DNA from: an uncultured Collinsella sp.
GTDB taxonomy: Bacteria > Actinomycetota > Coriobacteriia > Coriobacteriales > Coriobacteriaceae
NCBI GenBank assembly: GCA_902494545.1
Contig: CABUTP010000013.1
Coordinates: 1 to 16,661, forward strand
Direction: 5' to 3'
DNA: 16,661 nucleotides
Part shown: positions 1-7,571 of the stretch, in pieces
Layout: every line of letters starts with the position of its first letter
How positions within the stretch are numbered: position 1 is the first letter of the stretch
Translations under genes and position numbers: made by a program
Notes under the pieces: generated by a model
What the model was told of the DNA's origin: nothing
Seen by the model: only the letters and a program-made list of their open reading frames with translations
Database searches by the model: none

Positions 1-1220
1 CCGCCGCCGCGCTCTCCCCCGCGCGCACCAAGCTCTGCCTGGCGCTGCTCGTGCTGTTGGGATTCTCGCTCGGCTGCTCCGAGTTCGTGGTTATCGGCAT
101 CGAAAGCGACTTGGCAACGGAACTCGGCATCTCGCTTGCCACCGCGGGCCAGCTCATCAGCGTGTTCGCGCTCGTCTACGCTATCGCCACGCCGGTGCTT
201 GCGCTCAGCACGGGGCGCTTCCGCCGCTACCAGCTGCTCGTGTGCTACAGCATCGTCTTTGTGCTGGGCAATCTTGTCATGGCTCTGGCGCCCAACTTCC
301 AGGTGCTGTTCGCCTCGCGCATCATCTTGGGCTCCGTCTCGGGCGCACTGCTCGCCGTGGGTGTGACGTATATCCCCGAGCTTCTGTCCCCGCAGCAAAC
401 TTCGCTCGCAATCTCGGTGGTATAAGGTGCGTTTTCCGTGGCAATGGTCTTTGTCACTTCGATCGGCAAGTTTGTGGCCGACACGCTCGATTGGCACGTA
501 GCCATGTACGGCACGCTGACCTTTGCCGTTCTGATCTGCGGAGCGCTCGTGGCGTTTATGCCGCGCGCTGGGCAAACCGACGAGCCCGCCACCTTTCGCG
601 AGCAGGCGAGTCTGCTGCGCGAGCCGAGTATCATCACCGGCATGCTTATCTTTTTGTTTGGCGTGGGCTCGGTCTATGTGTTCTACGGCTACGTGACGCC
701 TTATCTTGAGCAGGTGCTGGGCATGGGCACGGTCGAAGCCAGTACCACGCTTATGGCCTACGGCGTGTTCTGCCTGATCTCGAACATCTTGGGCGGATGG
801 ATCGATGCGCGTTTTGGCATGAAGGCGCTGCTTGTGACGTTTGTGCTGCAGGCTGCGGCGCTACTCGGGCTGTTTGCTGTGGGCGGCACCATGCCGCTCG
901 CGCTGGTCTTTGTTTTTAGCTTGGCGCTGCTCATGTACCTGTTCTCGGTGTCGTGCATCACGCACTTTATGGACGTGGCGCGCAGCCGCCATCCCAAGTC
1001 GATGGTACTCGCAAGTTCGGTTGAGCCCATGGCGTTTAACGTCGGCATCTCGTTTGGCACCGCAGTGGGCGGCGCCGTGGTAAGCAGCGTTGGCATTGCG
1101 TACGTGGGCGCAGTGGGCGCCGCGTTCTCGCTTGTGGCCTGGGCGCTCACGCTGGTGACGATTAAGTTGGCTCGCTGGGAGCGTCGCCGTCAATCAGCAC
1201 GGCCCCGGATGCAGGCATAG
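1..1220 (+). pseudogene. MFS exporter (DHA1/AraJ-like), interrupted by in-frame TAA; 5' end outside window
   Basis: This is a 12-TM-type major facilitator, probably a drug or sugar exporter of the inner membrane. The frame is open from base 3, so the true start lies left of the window. It reads SPARTKLCLALL... into SEFVVIGIESDLATELGIS, the usual first-helix region of DHA1 exporters. At 423-425 a TAA interrupts it after LAISVV, and the same frame resumes at once with GAFSVAMVFVTSIGKF and runs to TAG at 1218-1220. The two parts together give about 405 codons, a normal family length, so this looks like one gene with a single nonsense change (probably an ancestral Tyr or Phe codon) rather than two genes. 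An AAGG inside the stop context sits 10 nt before a GTG at 438, so internal restart of a C-terminal half is conceivable. Substrate unknown. A sequencing error cannot be excluded. Confidence 0.8.
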
Positions 1221-1306
1221 GGGCGAACACAGCCCAAGGTGGCGAGCAACCGGTGAAAACCGCCCAATATGAGTATGTTTATCCGCCTGGAAGCTTCAGC
1301 AGTGCA

Positions 1307-1366
1307 ATTTCGTGTACTTCAGATACATGCTTTTCTACGATTTCGTGTATTTCAAGTACACGAAAT
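1307..1366. repeat. Two 23-bp dyad elements in tandem, 33 bp apart
   Basis: The element starting ATTTCGTGTA-YTTCA occurs at 1307-1329 and again at 1340-1362, exactly 33 bp apart and 19/23 identical. The second copy is a perfect 10-bp inverted repeat: ATTTCGTGTA at 1340-1349 and TACACGAAAT at 1357-1366, with a 7-nt centre. The first copy is a weaker dyad (GTGTA...TACAT). They lie between the 3' ends of two convergent genes, an odd place for an operator. The form suggests protein binding or a small transcript, but no function can be assigned. Confidence 0.6.
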
Positions 1367-1383
1367 GCGCGTGGGGTAACTCA

Positions 1384-1415
1384 AAGGCGGCGACAGACGC
1401 ATTGTCTGCCGCCTT
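1384..1415 (-). terminator. Terminator-like hairpin downstream of the PTS gene
   Basis: AAGGCGG plus CAGAC (with a 3-nt CGA bulge) pairs with GTCTG plus CCGCCTT around a GCATT loop, giving 12 bp. It lies about 30 nt past the stop of the minus-strand PTS gene. The trailing T-run is poor on both strands (TTTGAGTT on the minus strand), so it may be a weak or bidirectional terminator for the convergent genes. Confidence 0.5.
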
Positions 1416-1446
1416 CTACACCGGATTTTATAGATATGTGGGGCGT

Positions 1447-3009
1447 TTACTCCATGCCCAGCAGCTCGCGCATCTGGGTTGCGTAGTTAGAAGCCATGTT
1501 GCCGTAGACAATCTGCACGCCGCCGTTAACATGCACGATACCACGCGCTTCGAGCTTTTCGGTAAACTCGGCGTCATCAACCACCTTGTCACAGTCATTG
1601 AGCTGGATGCGAAGACGGGTGAAGCAGGCCTCGACAGACTTAATATTGTTGTCGCCGCCCACTGCCTCAACGATGGCGGGGATGAGGTCGCTGATCACGG
1701 TCTTGGGAGCCTTTTCGGCCTCATCGTCGGACTCTTCCTCGCGGCCGGGGGTCTTAAGGCCCTTCTTAAGAATGATGAACTTGAAGACGAAGTAGTACAC
1801 CACGAAGTAGATGGGGCCGAGGAACAGGATAACCTGCCAGTTGGAGCCCTTGGCTGCACCCATAATGCCGTTAAAGATCAACGACAGGAGCGGGCCGCCG
1901 AAGGACGCGGAACCGGCCACGTTGAACTGCAGGATATAGGTCAGCGCATAGGCAAGACCAGCCATGAGAGCGTGGAACACGTAAAGGATGGGCGCGATAA
2001 ACAGGAAGGAGTACTCGAGCGGCTCGGTAATGCCGGAGAGGATGCAAGGCACCACGATGGCGATCATGAGCGCAGCGGTCTTCTTCTTGTTCTTGGGAAG
2101 TGCCGTCTTGTAGAAGGCGAGTGCAGCGCCGGGCAGGCCGAACATGGCGAAGATAACCTTGCCGTTCATGACAAAACGGCTGACCTCGATGTTAAACGGC
2201 GTGCTGGGAGAGCCCAGGATCGCGTTGTAGATATTGATAGCGCCCTGAACAGTCTGGCCGTCGATGGTCTCGACGCCACCGAGCGACGTGAAGAAGAACG
2301 GCAAATAGACAAAGTGATGCAGGCCAAAAGGCAGGAGCATGCGCTCGCCGGCGCCGTAGACAAATGCACCAAAGGCACCCGTAGTCTTGATGAACTCGGA
2401 CAGCGCACCGAGAGCGTTCTGAATAAACGGGAAAACAAAGGACATGACCAATGCGAGGATGCTGCATGAGAGCAGCGTCACCGCCGGGATAAAGCGCGTG
2501 CCGTTGAAGATGGAGAACACAGCAGGCAGCTCAATCTTGTAGTAACGGTTATGCAGCCATGCGACGATTGCACCCACCAGAAGACCGCCGATAACGCCAG
2601 TGTCGAGTGTGGTGATGCCGAGAATCGTGCTCTGGCCCGTCGTAAGATTCGCGGGATCGATAACGCCAGTCGCCGTAAGGAACGTGCCCATCACGGAGTT
2701 CATGCACATGTAGCCCAAAAAGCCACAAAGCGCCGCGGTAGCCTTCTCGGACTTGGCGAAGCCATAGGCGAGACAAATCGAGAAGATAACCGGGATGTTG
2801 TTCATAACGATGCCGGCTGCGGCCTTGAGAATCGAAAAGAAAATCGCAAAGCCCGGAGCAGCAAGCCAGGGAACAGCTGCCGTAAGGGTGGGGCTGGTAA
2901 AGGCATTGCCAAAGCCCTGAAGGATGCCGGCGATTGGCAGGATCAAGACAGGCGTCATGAGGACTTTGCCCAGGCGCTGGAACTTTGCCAGCAGCTCATC
3001 TTTGTTCAT
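1447..3009 (-). CDS. PTS alpha-glucoside-type EIICB permease
   Basis: Membrane permease of the glucose/glucoside PTS superfamily, 520 aa. It transports a sugar and phosphorylates it on entry. The EIIC domain (about residues 1-400) is hydrophobic and opens with the family-typical N-terminus LGKVLMTPVLILPIAGIL; it contains GITEPLEYSFLF. A charged linker (EEESDDEAEKAPK) leads to a C-terminal EIIB domain with the phosphorylation cysteine C462 in EACFTRLRIQL. There is no EIIA domain, so EIIA must be supplied in trans. The ATG is preceded by GAGGGG at 6 nt. It is the second gene of a minus-strand operon behind a 6-phospho-alpha-glucosidase, with an 82-bp gap. That neighbour suggests maltose or another alpha-glucoside as substrate (inference). 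The best-known relatives are GlvC/MalP/AglA-type proteins. Confidence 0.93.
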   Translation of the reverse strand: MNKDELLAKFQRLGKVLMTPVLILPIAGILQGFGNAFTSPTLTAAVPWLAAPGFAIFFSILKAAAGIVMNNIPVIFSICLAYGFAKSEKATAALCGFLGYMCMNSVMGTFLTATGVIDPANLTTGQSTILGITTLDTGVIGGLLVGAIVAWLHNRYYKIELPAVFSIFNGTRFIPAVTLLSCSILALVMSFVFPFIQNALGALSEFIKTTGAFGAFVYGAGERMLLPFGLHHFVYLPFFFTSLGGVETIDGQTVQGAINIYNAILGSPSTPFNIEVSRFVMNGKVIFAMFGLPGAALAFYKTALPKNKKKTAALMIAIVVPCILSGITEPLEYSFLFIAPILYVFHALMAGLAYALTYILQFNVAGSASFGGPLLSLIFNGIMGAAKGSNWQVILFLGPIYFVVYYFVFKFIILKKGLKTPGREEESDDEAEKAPKTVISDLIPAIVEAVGGDNNIKSVEACFTRLRIQLNDCDKVVDDAEFTEKLEARGIVHVNGGVQIVYGNMASNYATQMRELLGME

Positions 3010-3031
3010 GGGATACCCCTCTTAAAGAAAC

Positions 3032-3062
3032 GGGGCGTGCAGCTCTACAGCCCACACGCCCC
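3032..3062 (-). terminator. Intercistronic hairpin between glucosidase and PTS genes
   Basis: An 8-bp GC-rich stem (GGGGCGTG at 3032-3039, CACGCCCC at 3055-3062) sits in the 82-bp gap between the two operon genes. On the minus strand it is followed by GTTTCTTT and then by the ribosome binding site of the PTS gene. It could act as a partial terminator, or as an mRNA-stabilising stem that protects the upstream glucosidase message. Confidence 0.45.
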
Positions 3063-3091
3063 ATAACAGTTATCAAGCGCTATGGAACTAG

Positions 3092-4417
3092 CTACTTAAG
3101 CTCCGGCCAGTAATCCTTATTGGCCTCGATGAGCTTGTCGAGCACTTTGCGAGCCTTCTTTGCGTCACCGACCAGACGATTAAGCGTGAGTGCCTGCAGG
3201 GCCTTCTCGTAGGAACCCTCCATCCAAGCCTCAACAGTCAGGCGCTCATAGGCGTACTGGTTCTCCATAAGGCCGCGATAGAAGGTGCCAATCTTGCCAA
3301 CAGCATAGGGCTGCGGGCCATTGGCGCCCACGCTTGCCGCGACCTCGACCATGGCGTCATCGGGCATACCCTCGATAATGCCGTTGTTGGGCACGATGAC
3401 AATGAAGGTCTTGTTGGTGTTGCGATAAATGGCCGAGGTGATTTCCACGATCATATCGCCATGAGCGTCGTTCTGCACAACCGAGGAGTTCTTTGCGGTA
3501 CCGACTTCGGCAACGCGCTTGCACTCGGCGAACACGCGCTTCTCACGACCGTTGATAACCTCGTCGGAGCGAGTGTAGTCGGGGTCGAGGTGAGCGACCT
3601 TGTACTCGGGATACAGATAGTACTGCAGATAAGTGTTGGGCAGATAGTCGGGGAAGTCCTCGAGCATGTCCTTGACCATGGCGTAGGTATCGAGCCAGGA
3701 CTGGTCACGCTGCTCGGCATCGGCAGGAAGGAAGCCGTTCTTCTCCGTGTACTCCTTAATCTGCGGGACGAGGTCATGGCCCTCTTCATCGTAGATGTGC
3801 TTGAACCAACCGAAGTGATTGAGGCCAAAGTACACGGGCTCCGTCTTGCTCATATCGCGACCGAGCAGGCGACCGTAAGAACGCATGAGGTTGACGGGCT
3901 GGTCGCAGATGTTGAGGACGCGATGCTCATCGGGCAGGACACGCTCGAGACCATATGCCACAATAGCAGCCGGGTTGGTGTAGTTGATAATCCACGCCTC
4001 CGGGCTATGAGCGCGAACGTCGTTGACGATCTCAACCATGTCATGCATGGAGCGCATACCGTAAGCCATGCCGCCAGGGCCCACCGTTTCCTGGCCGATG
4101 ATTCCCATATGCAGCGGAATCTTCTCGTCCTTGCTACGCATCTCGTAGCCGCCGGTACGAATCTGGCAGAGCACAAAGTCGACGTCGGTGTAAGCCTCGT
4201 CCTTATCGGTGGTGTAACCAAACTCCACACCGGGCTCTTCCTCGGCGAAGAGGATCTTGCCAAACTCGCCGATCGGACGCTGACGCTCGGCATCGATGTC
4301 ATAGAGCATCACGCGGTTCAGCGGCAGAATGTCCATGTGCTTGGTCAGGGCTTTAAGAATGCCAGGGCACCACGTGGAGCCGCCGCCAACGATCACAATA
4401 TTGAGCTTATCCTTCAT
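3092..4417 (-). CDS. glvA: 6-phospho-alpha-glucosidase, glycoside hydrolase family 4
   Basis: Cytosolic GH4 enzyme of 441 aa, the normal family length. GH4 enzymes hydrolyse 6-phospho-glucosides by an NAD+- and Mn2+-dependent oxidation/elimination route. The N-terminus has the Rossmann motif VIVGGGST (residues 8-15). INYTNPAA follows at about 144-151. CDQP begins at C171, and GLNHFGW includes H201. In GlvA the equivalent Cys171 and the NHFGW His bind the metal, and Asp172 is the catalytic acid. Family knowledge links a CD-x-P motif to alpha- rather than beta-phosphoglucosidases (CNVP). The reading frame extends 72 codons further upstream, but ATG 4417 has GGAGGG at 7 nt and begins with the conserved strand, so I chose it. 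First gene of the operon with the PTS permease, divergent from an RpiR-type regulator. Confidence 0.93.
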   Translation of the reverse strand: MKDKLNIVIVGGGSTWCPGILKALTKHMDILPLNRVMLYDIDAERQRPIGEFGKILFAEEEPGVEFGYTTDKDEAYTDVDFVLCQIRTGGYEMRSKDEKIPLHMGIIGQETVGPGGMAYGMRSMHDMVEIVNDVRAHSPEAWIINYTNPAAIVAYGLERVLPDEHRVLNICDQPVNLMRSYGRLLGRDMSKTEPVYFGLNHFGWFKHIYDEEGHDLVPQIKEYTEKNGFLPADAEQRDQSWLDTYAMVKDMLEDFPDYLPNTYLQYYLYPEYKVAHLDPDYTRSDEVINGREKRVFAECKRVAEVGTAKNSSVVQNDAHGDMIVEITSAIYRNTNKTFIVIVPNNGIIEGMPDDAMVEVAASVGANGPQPYAVGKIGTFYRGLMENQYAYERLTVEAWMEGSYEKALQALTLNRLVGDAKKARKVLDKLIEANKDYWPELK

Positions 4418-4529
4418 GTTCCATCCCTCCAGGGTTGGCTGATCGGTGTTCTCGAAGACCTTGGGCTCCGCGGTTGTCCTCGGCTTGCTTCGTTTCGATT
4501 GATATTTTGCGACTTGAGACCATTTGTGA

Positions 4530-4626
4530 GTCCCCGTGTGGGCCAATGCGAAACGGGGACACATGATTTCGCTCACGACACAGATATGTGTAGGCAAACA
4601 CGCGCGTTTGCCCAGTTCATGGGCAA
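4530..4626. promoter_or_regulatory. Divergent control region with clustered dyads
   Basis: The 298-bp gap between the glucosidase and its divergent regulator holds four inverted repeats. They are GTCCCCGT/ACGGGGAC (4530-4537 with 4553-4560), ACACA/TGTGT around GATA (4578-4591), GGCAAAC/GTTTGCC (4593-4599 with 4606-4612), and TTGCCC/GGGCAA (4608-4613 with 4621-4626). The last two share the TTGCC strand, so as RNA stems they would be mutually exclusive. They are candidate sites for the adjacent RpiR-type protein. I could not assign convincing -10/-35 boxes on either strand. Confidence 0.5.
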
Positions 4627-4715
4627 TAGGCAATCTTGACCGATTACCGATTTCTCACTTGGCTACACAAAGCGGTACCATATGTACGGCGAGATGCAAG
4701 GGGCTGAAACATCTT

Positions 4716-5465
4716 ATGAAAGATCAAGAATCTTTTTATGATCATGTGCGAGCTGGCGAGAGCAAGCTCAACGATCTCGAAAGCGAGATCATGCGCTACA
4801 TCATCGAGCTGCGTGATGATATTGACGATGTCACGCTTAAGAGCGTTGCTGAACGGTTCTTCGTCGCTCCCAATACAATTGTCAGGCTTGCCCACAAGCT
4901 TGGCTTCTCGGGGTTTACGGAGCTCAAGCAATCGTATTCCGCCTCGCTCGACCGCAATCGATTCACTATCGAGGCACTTCCTCTTGATACCCAGCTCGTA
5001 CAGACCAAAGATCTGCTTAACGACCGGGTCATCGATTCGGTTGTGAGTCTTATCCAGGACGCCTCGCATATCGTGTTCTTCTGCTCGGGCTTTTCGAAGT
5101 ACCCGTGCCTCGAAATGGCTGAAAAGCTCAAAATTATGGGCAAGAACACCGATACGCTCAGTGAACGCCACGTCATGAGGCATTACGCAGAACTCCTCGG
5201 CAAAAACGACCTGGTCTTCAGCGTTTCCGTAAGCGGCGAGACGCAGGTGTCTATTGACGCCACATCGATAGCCAAAACGCGCGGATGCAAGGTCGTCACG
5301 CTCACCGGCTTTTCTCGAAATTCTCTCTCGAAACTAGCCGACTACCCTATCTACACCGTGCAAAAAGAAATCCGCCTGGGCAGCATGGACCTCGACAGTC
5401 GATTGATGTTCTATTACGTTTTCGAATTGATATTTGAGCGCTACTTCAAACTGGCCAAGAAATAA
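4716..5465 (+). CDS. RpiR/MurR family transcriptional regulator (GlvR-like)
   Basis: DNA-binding regulator of 249 aa. Residues 1-77 form the RpiR helix-turn-helix (TLKSVAERFFVAPNTIVRLAHKLG, read with a break after residue 20 of the motif, then FSGFTELK). Residues about 100-230 form a SIS sugar-phosphate-binding domain (HIVFFCSGFSKYPC; DLVFSVSVSGETQ; CKVVTLTGF). It is divergent from a phospho-alpha-glucosidase/PTS operon, the arrangement of GlvR-type regulators, so it probably controls that operon in response to a phosphorylated sugar (inference). The frame is open further upstream, but ATG 4716 matches the family N-terminus (MKDQESFYDHV). AAGGGG lies 12 nt before it, a rather long spacing. 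Activator or repressor cannot be decided from the sequence. Confidence 0.88.
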   Translation: MKDQESFYDHVRAGESKLNDLESEIMRYIIELRDDIDDVTLKSVAERFFVAPNTIVRLAHKLGFSGFTELKQSYSASLDRNRFTIEALPLDTQLVQTKDLLNDRVIDSVVSLIQDASHIVFFCSGFSKYPCLEMAEKLKIMGKNTDTLSERHVMRHYAELLGKNDLVFSVSVSGETQVSIDATSIAKTRGCKVVTLTGFSRNSLSKLADYPIYTVQKEIRLGSMDLDSRLMFYYVFELIFERYFKLAKK

Positions 5466-5525
5466 AACTTGGCATGCGCCCGGCTTCGACTCTTTAGCGG
5501 CCTTCTATATGAAAGGTATCGTTCT

Positions 5526-5972
5526 ATGCAACGCGTACTGTTTATCTGTCACGGCAATATCTGTCGCTCGACGATGGCCGAGTCGGTGTTTACCGAGTTG
5601 GTGCGGCGCGCCGGGCGCGCGGGCGAGTTTGTCATTGATTCCGCCGCGACCTCGACCGAGGAGATCGGCAACCCGCCACATCACGGTACCGTTGCCAAGC
5701 TACGCGAGGTCGGAATTCCCGTCGTCGCACATCGCGCACGTCAGGTGCGTCGCGCGGAGTATGGCGACTGGGACCACATTGTCTATATGGACGACGAGAA
5801 CGCGCGTGGCCTGCGTCGCATCTTTGGCGACGACCCCGACGGCAAGATTACGCGCCTGCTCGATTGGACCGATCGCCCCGGCGACGTGGCCGACCCCTGG
5901 TATACCGGCAACTTTGATGCCACCTACCGCGACGTGCTCGCCGGCTGCACGGCCATGCTCGAGCAGCTGTAG
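5526..5972 (+). CDS. Low-molecular-weight protein-tyrosine phosphatase
   Basis: Cytosolic phosphatase of 148 aa, the usual length. The P-loop C-X5-R-S is complete at the N-terminus: C8-HGNIC-R14-S15-T16, after the strand RVLFI. The general-acid loop is D123-P-W-Y-T-G. The fold is read from these motifs and the Rossmann-like order of segments. ATG 5526 has GAAAGG 9 nt upstream; an upstream TTG in frame lacks any such signal and falls in a region unlike the family. It follows the RpiR gene by 60 bp on the same strand, but there is no obvious functional link. In other bacteria these enzymes act on tyrosine kinases of capsule synthesis or on arsenate; neither partner is in this window. Confidence 0.93.
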   Translation: MQRVLFICHGNICRSTMAESVFTELVRRAGRAGEFVIDSAATSTEEIGNPPHHGTVAKLREVGIPVVAHRARQVRRAEYGDWDHIVYMDDENARGLRRIFGDDPDGKITRLLDWTDRPGDVADPWYTGNFDATYRDVLAGCTAMLEQL

Positions 5973-5991
5973 GTTCGTGGGCGCACGAACC
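5972..5991 (+). terminator. Hairpin abutting the phosphatase stop codon
   Basis: GGTTCGTG and CACGAACC form a perfect 8-bp stem with a GGCG tetraloop, starting at the last base of the TAG stop. There is no T-run after it, so it may be a 3' mRNA-stabilising stem rather than a true intrinsic terminator. Confidence 0.4.
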
Positions 5992-6023
5992 GCGCTCTAA
6001 ACGGGAGAAAATCCACGCTCATG

Positions 6024-6056
6024 AATGTGACAAAGGGACTGCCCCTTTGTCACATC
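6024..6056. repeat. 33-bp palindrome, copy 1 (left of the ATPase)
   Basis: ATGTGACAAAGGG at 6025-6037 and CCCTTTGTCACAT at 6043-6055 form a perfect 13-bp stem with a 5-nt loop (ACTGC). Read on the minus strand, this copy matches the one at 7572-7604 in 31 of 33 positions. It could act as a terminator, but neither side has a clear T-run. It looks like a REP-type dispersed element. Confidence 0.8.
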
Positions 6057-6067
6057 GGGGACTGGCC

Positions 6068-7429
6068 CTAGACCGGCTTGACCTCCAGCTTTATCCCCTC
6101 GACGCAGGAGTCGCCCAAAACATCCGAAAGGACCCAGGTCGCATATAGCGGTAAATAGAGAACCGCTCCGTTGCGCTCAACGTTGCCTCTCGAGAAAACA
6201 ATCCCGAGCCTTACGCCATATTCAGCCGTATCAAGCACATGACCGAGCGCAGCGTGCGCGTGGTAATAGGAGCCCGATTTAACCTCGATCGGAACAGCCG
6301 TCCCATCCGGTCCATCGACCACAAAGTCCACTTCACCGCGCTTTTTTGTCTGATAGTAGTAAAGCTGGCGATTTTGGGCAGCCAGCTGCTGGGCCACCAC
6401 GTTTTCGTAAACGCCGCCCAGATTGGGCTCCTTGCTATCAAGATACGCCGCTTGGGCGACTCCAACGGGGTAGCGCGCCATCAACATGCCCGTATCCGAT
6501 TGATATAACTTGAACTGCGATGGCCGTGCCGTCTTGAGCAGGGGCGATTTTGGCTCGGTTACGATATCGGCTTTGAGAGCAACGCCGGCATCGACAAGCC
6601 ATACAAAATCTCGCTGATACTTCTCGTAGTGCGCCTTAGGGTCAATGGAATTGAGCACGAAGCGCTTGTTTTCGCCCTCGAGCATAATAGGGAGCTGATC
6701 GTAGATGCTCTGCACCTGAAGGGCTCGCCCGCTTGCATACTTGGAGATATCCCGCCGGTACTGTTCGTTGAGCTCTGACTGCAGCTGACGAACAGAGGCA
6801 AGGTCGCCCCGCGTGTCAAGGAAACGCTGCACGACCTCCGGCATTCCGCCGACAACGGTATAGGTCCTGAAGTTTGCCATCATCGCGTCATGAATGTAAT
6901 CAGGAACGGGCCTCTCGCTGATACACGCGTCACGTATCGTTTGGCGAGCCCCCTCGCTCACCCCGATTGCCCAGCAAAACTCCTCAAAATCGAGCGGGAA
7001 CATCCTAAGCTCGTGGACATACCCCACGGGATAGGACCTGACGCCCTTGAACTGAGTCCCGAGCATTGACCCCGAAAACGCCCAACGGCACCTCCCGTCC
7101 TCAACAAGGAACTTTGCCATCGTCATGATGTCGGGGGCCTCTTGGACCTCATCGATAAACACGAGCGTTTTGCCTGGCGCAATCGACTTTCCCGAAAGAA
7201 GCGTCACCCTGCTGATGAAATCATCGGCATTCCGCGCCTCGAGAAGAGCATCTTTTGCCTGGCGATTTTCCATGAGGTTAAGCTCGATGTAGGTTGCATG
7301 GTTGGCTTTGCCAAATGCGCGAATCGAATAGCTTTTGCCAATCTGGCGAGAACCCGTAATGAACAAGGCCTTTTGCTCGGAAGACTTCAGCCAACGCTCC
7401 AGCTCTGCCGCTATTTTCCTACGCAGCAT
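6068..7429 (-). CDS. AAA_14/DUF4143 family ATPase
   Basis: Protein of 453 aa from a widespread family of unknown cellular role. The N-terminal AAA domain has Walker A GSRQIGKS (residues 26-33) and Walker B TLVFIDEVQ (D93, E94), then a sensor-like WAFSGSMLG. The C-terminal DUF4143 region carries GEVDFVV (from 365) and VPIEVKSG (E382, K384). Their spacing is like the E/D...ExK pattern of PD-(D/E)xK nuclease folds, although activity in this family is not established. An upstream in-frame ATG at 7450 has no ribosome binding site. ATG 7429 follows AGGGGG at 6 nt and starts with the usual MLRRKI, so I chose it. It stands alone and is bracketed by mirrored palindromes, with phased repeats in its leader, which suggests a self-contained transferable unit (inference). 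Confidence 0.88.
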   Translation of the reverse strand: MLRRKIAAELERWLKSSEQKALFITGSRQIGKSYSIRAFGKANHATYIELNLMENRQAKDALLEARNADDFISRVTLLSGKSIAPGKTLVFIDEVQEAPDIMTMAKFLVEDGRCRWAFSGSMLGTQFKGVRSYPVGYVHELRMFPLDFEEFCWAIGVSEGARQTIRDACISERPVPDYIHDAMMANFRTYTVVGGMPEVVQRFLDTRGDLASVRQLQSELNEQYRRDISKYASGRALQVQSIYDQLPIMLEGENKRFVLNSIDPKAHYEKYQRDFVWLVDAGVALKADIVTEPKSPLLKTARPSQFKLYQSDTGMLMARYPVGVAQAAYLDSKEPNLGGVYENVVAQQLAAQNRQLYYYQTKKRGEVDFVVDGPDGTAVPIEVKSGSYYHAHAALGHVLDTAEYGVRLGIVFSRGNVERNGAVLYLPLYATWVLSDVLGDSCVEGIKLEVKPV

Positions 7430-7451
7430 AGGCTCCCCCCTCGGTGTCATC

Positions 7452-7550
7452 GAATGAAATGCAACGTTTTATACGCTTGATTATCGATGAAACGCAGAAT
7501 TTTTAGAACCTAAAAGCTGATGAAATGCAGAGATTTGAGATTATAAGCAA
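7452..7550. repeat. Three 33-bp iterons in the ATPase leader
   Basis: Motif GATGAAAYGCAGA recurs at 7452-7465 (GAATGAAATGCAAC), 7485-7498 (CGATGAAACGCAGA) and 7518-7531 (TGATGAAATGCAGA). Starts are exactly 33 bp apart and each is followed by a T-rich stretch. The array begins two bases beyond the unused ATG at 7450 and covers the promoter zone of the minus-strand ATPase. On that strand it reads TGCRTTTCATY. A TATAAT lies at 7545-7540 (minus), without a good -35. The even helical phasing suggests a multimeric DNA-binding protein. Confidence 0.7.
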
Positions 7551-7571
7551 AAAGAAGGGACACCACCCGCG

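Noticed and set aside
1253..1486. 77-codon plus-strand frame in the gap after the MFS gene
   Set aside because: It crosses the dyads and the hairpin, runs into the 3' end of the PTS gene, lacks a ribosome binding site and is Ser/Thr-rich without a recognisable domain.
1312..2469. Long plus-strand open frame (385 codons) over the PTS gene
   Set aside because: It is antisense to a convincing PTS IICB gene; its translation is charged, low in hydrophobic segments and matches no family. High-GC codon bias creates such frames.
4418..4633. N-terminal extension of the glucosidase by 72 codons
   Set aside because: The extension has no homology-like features, crosses the control-region dyads, and the inner ATG has a strong ribosome binding site and the Rossmann start.
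3461..4639. 392-codon plus-strand frame over the glucosidase gene
   Set aside because: It is an antisense shadow of a GH4 gene with all catalytic motifs intact on the other strand.
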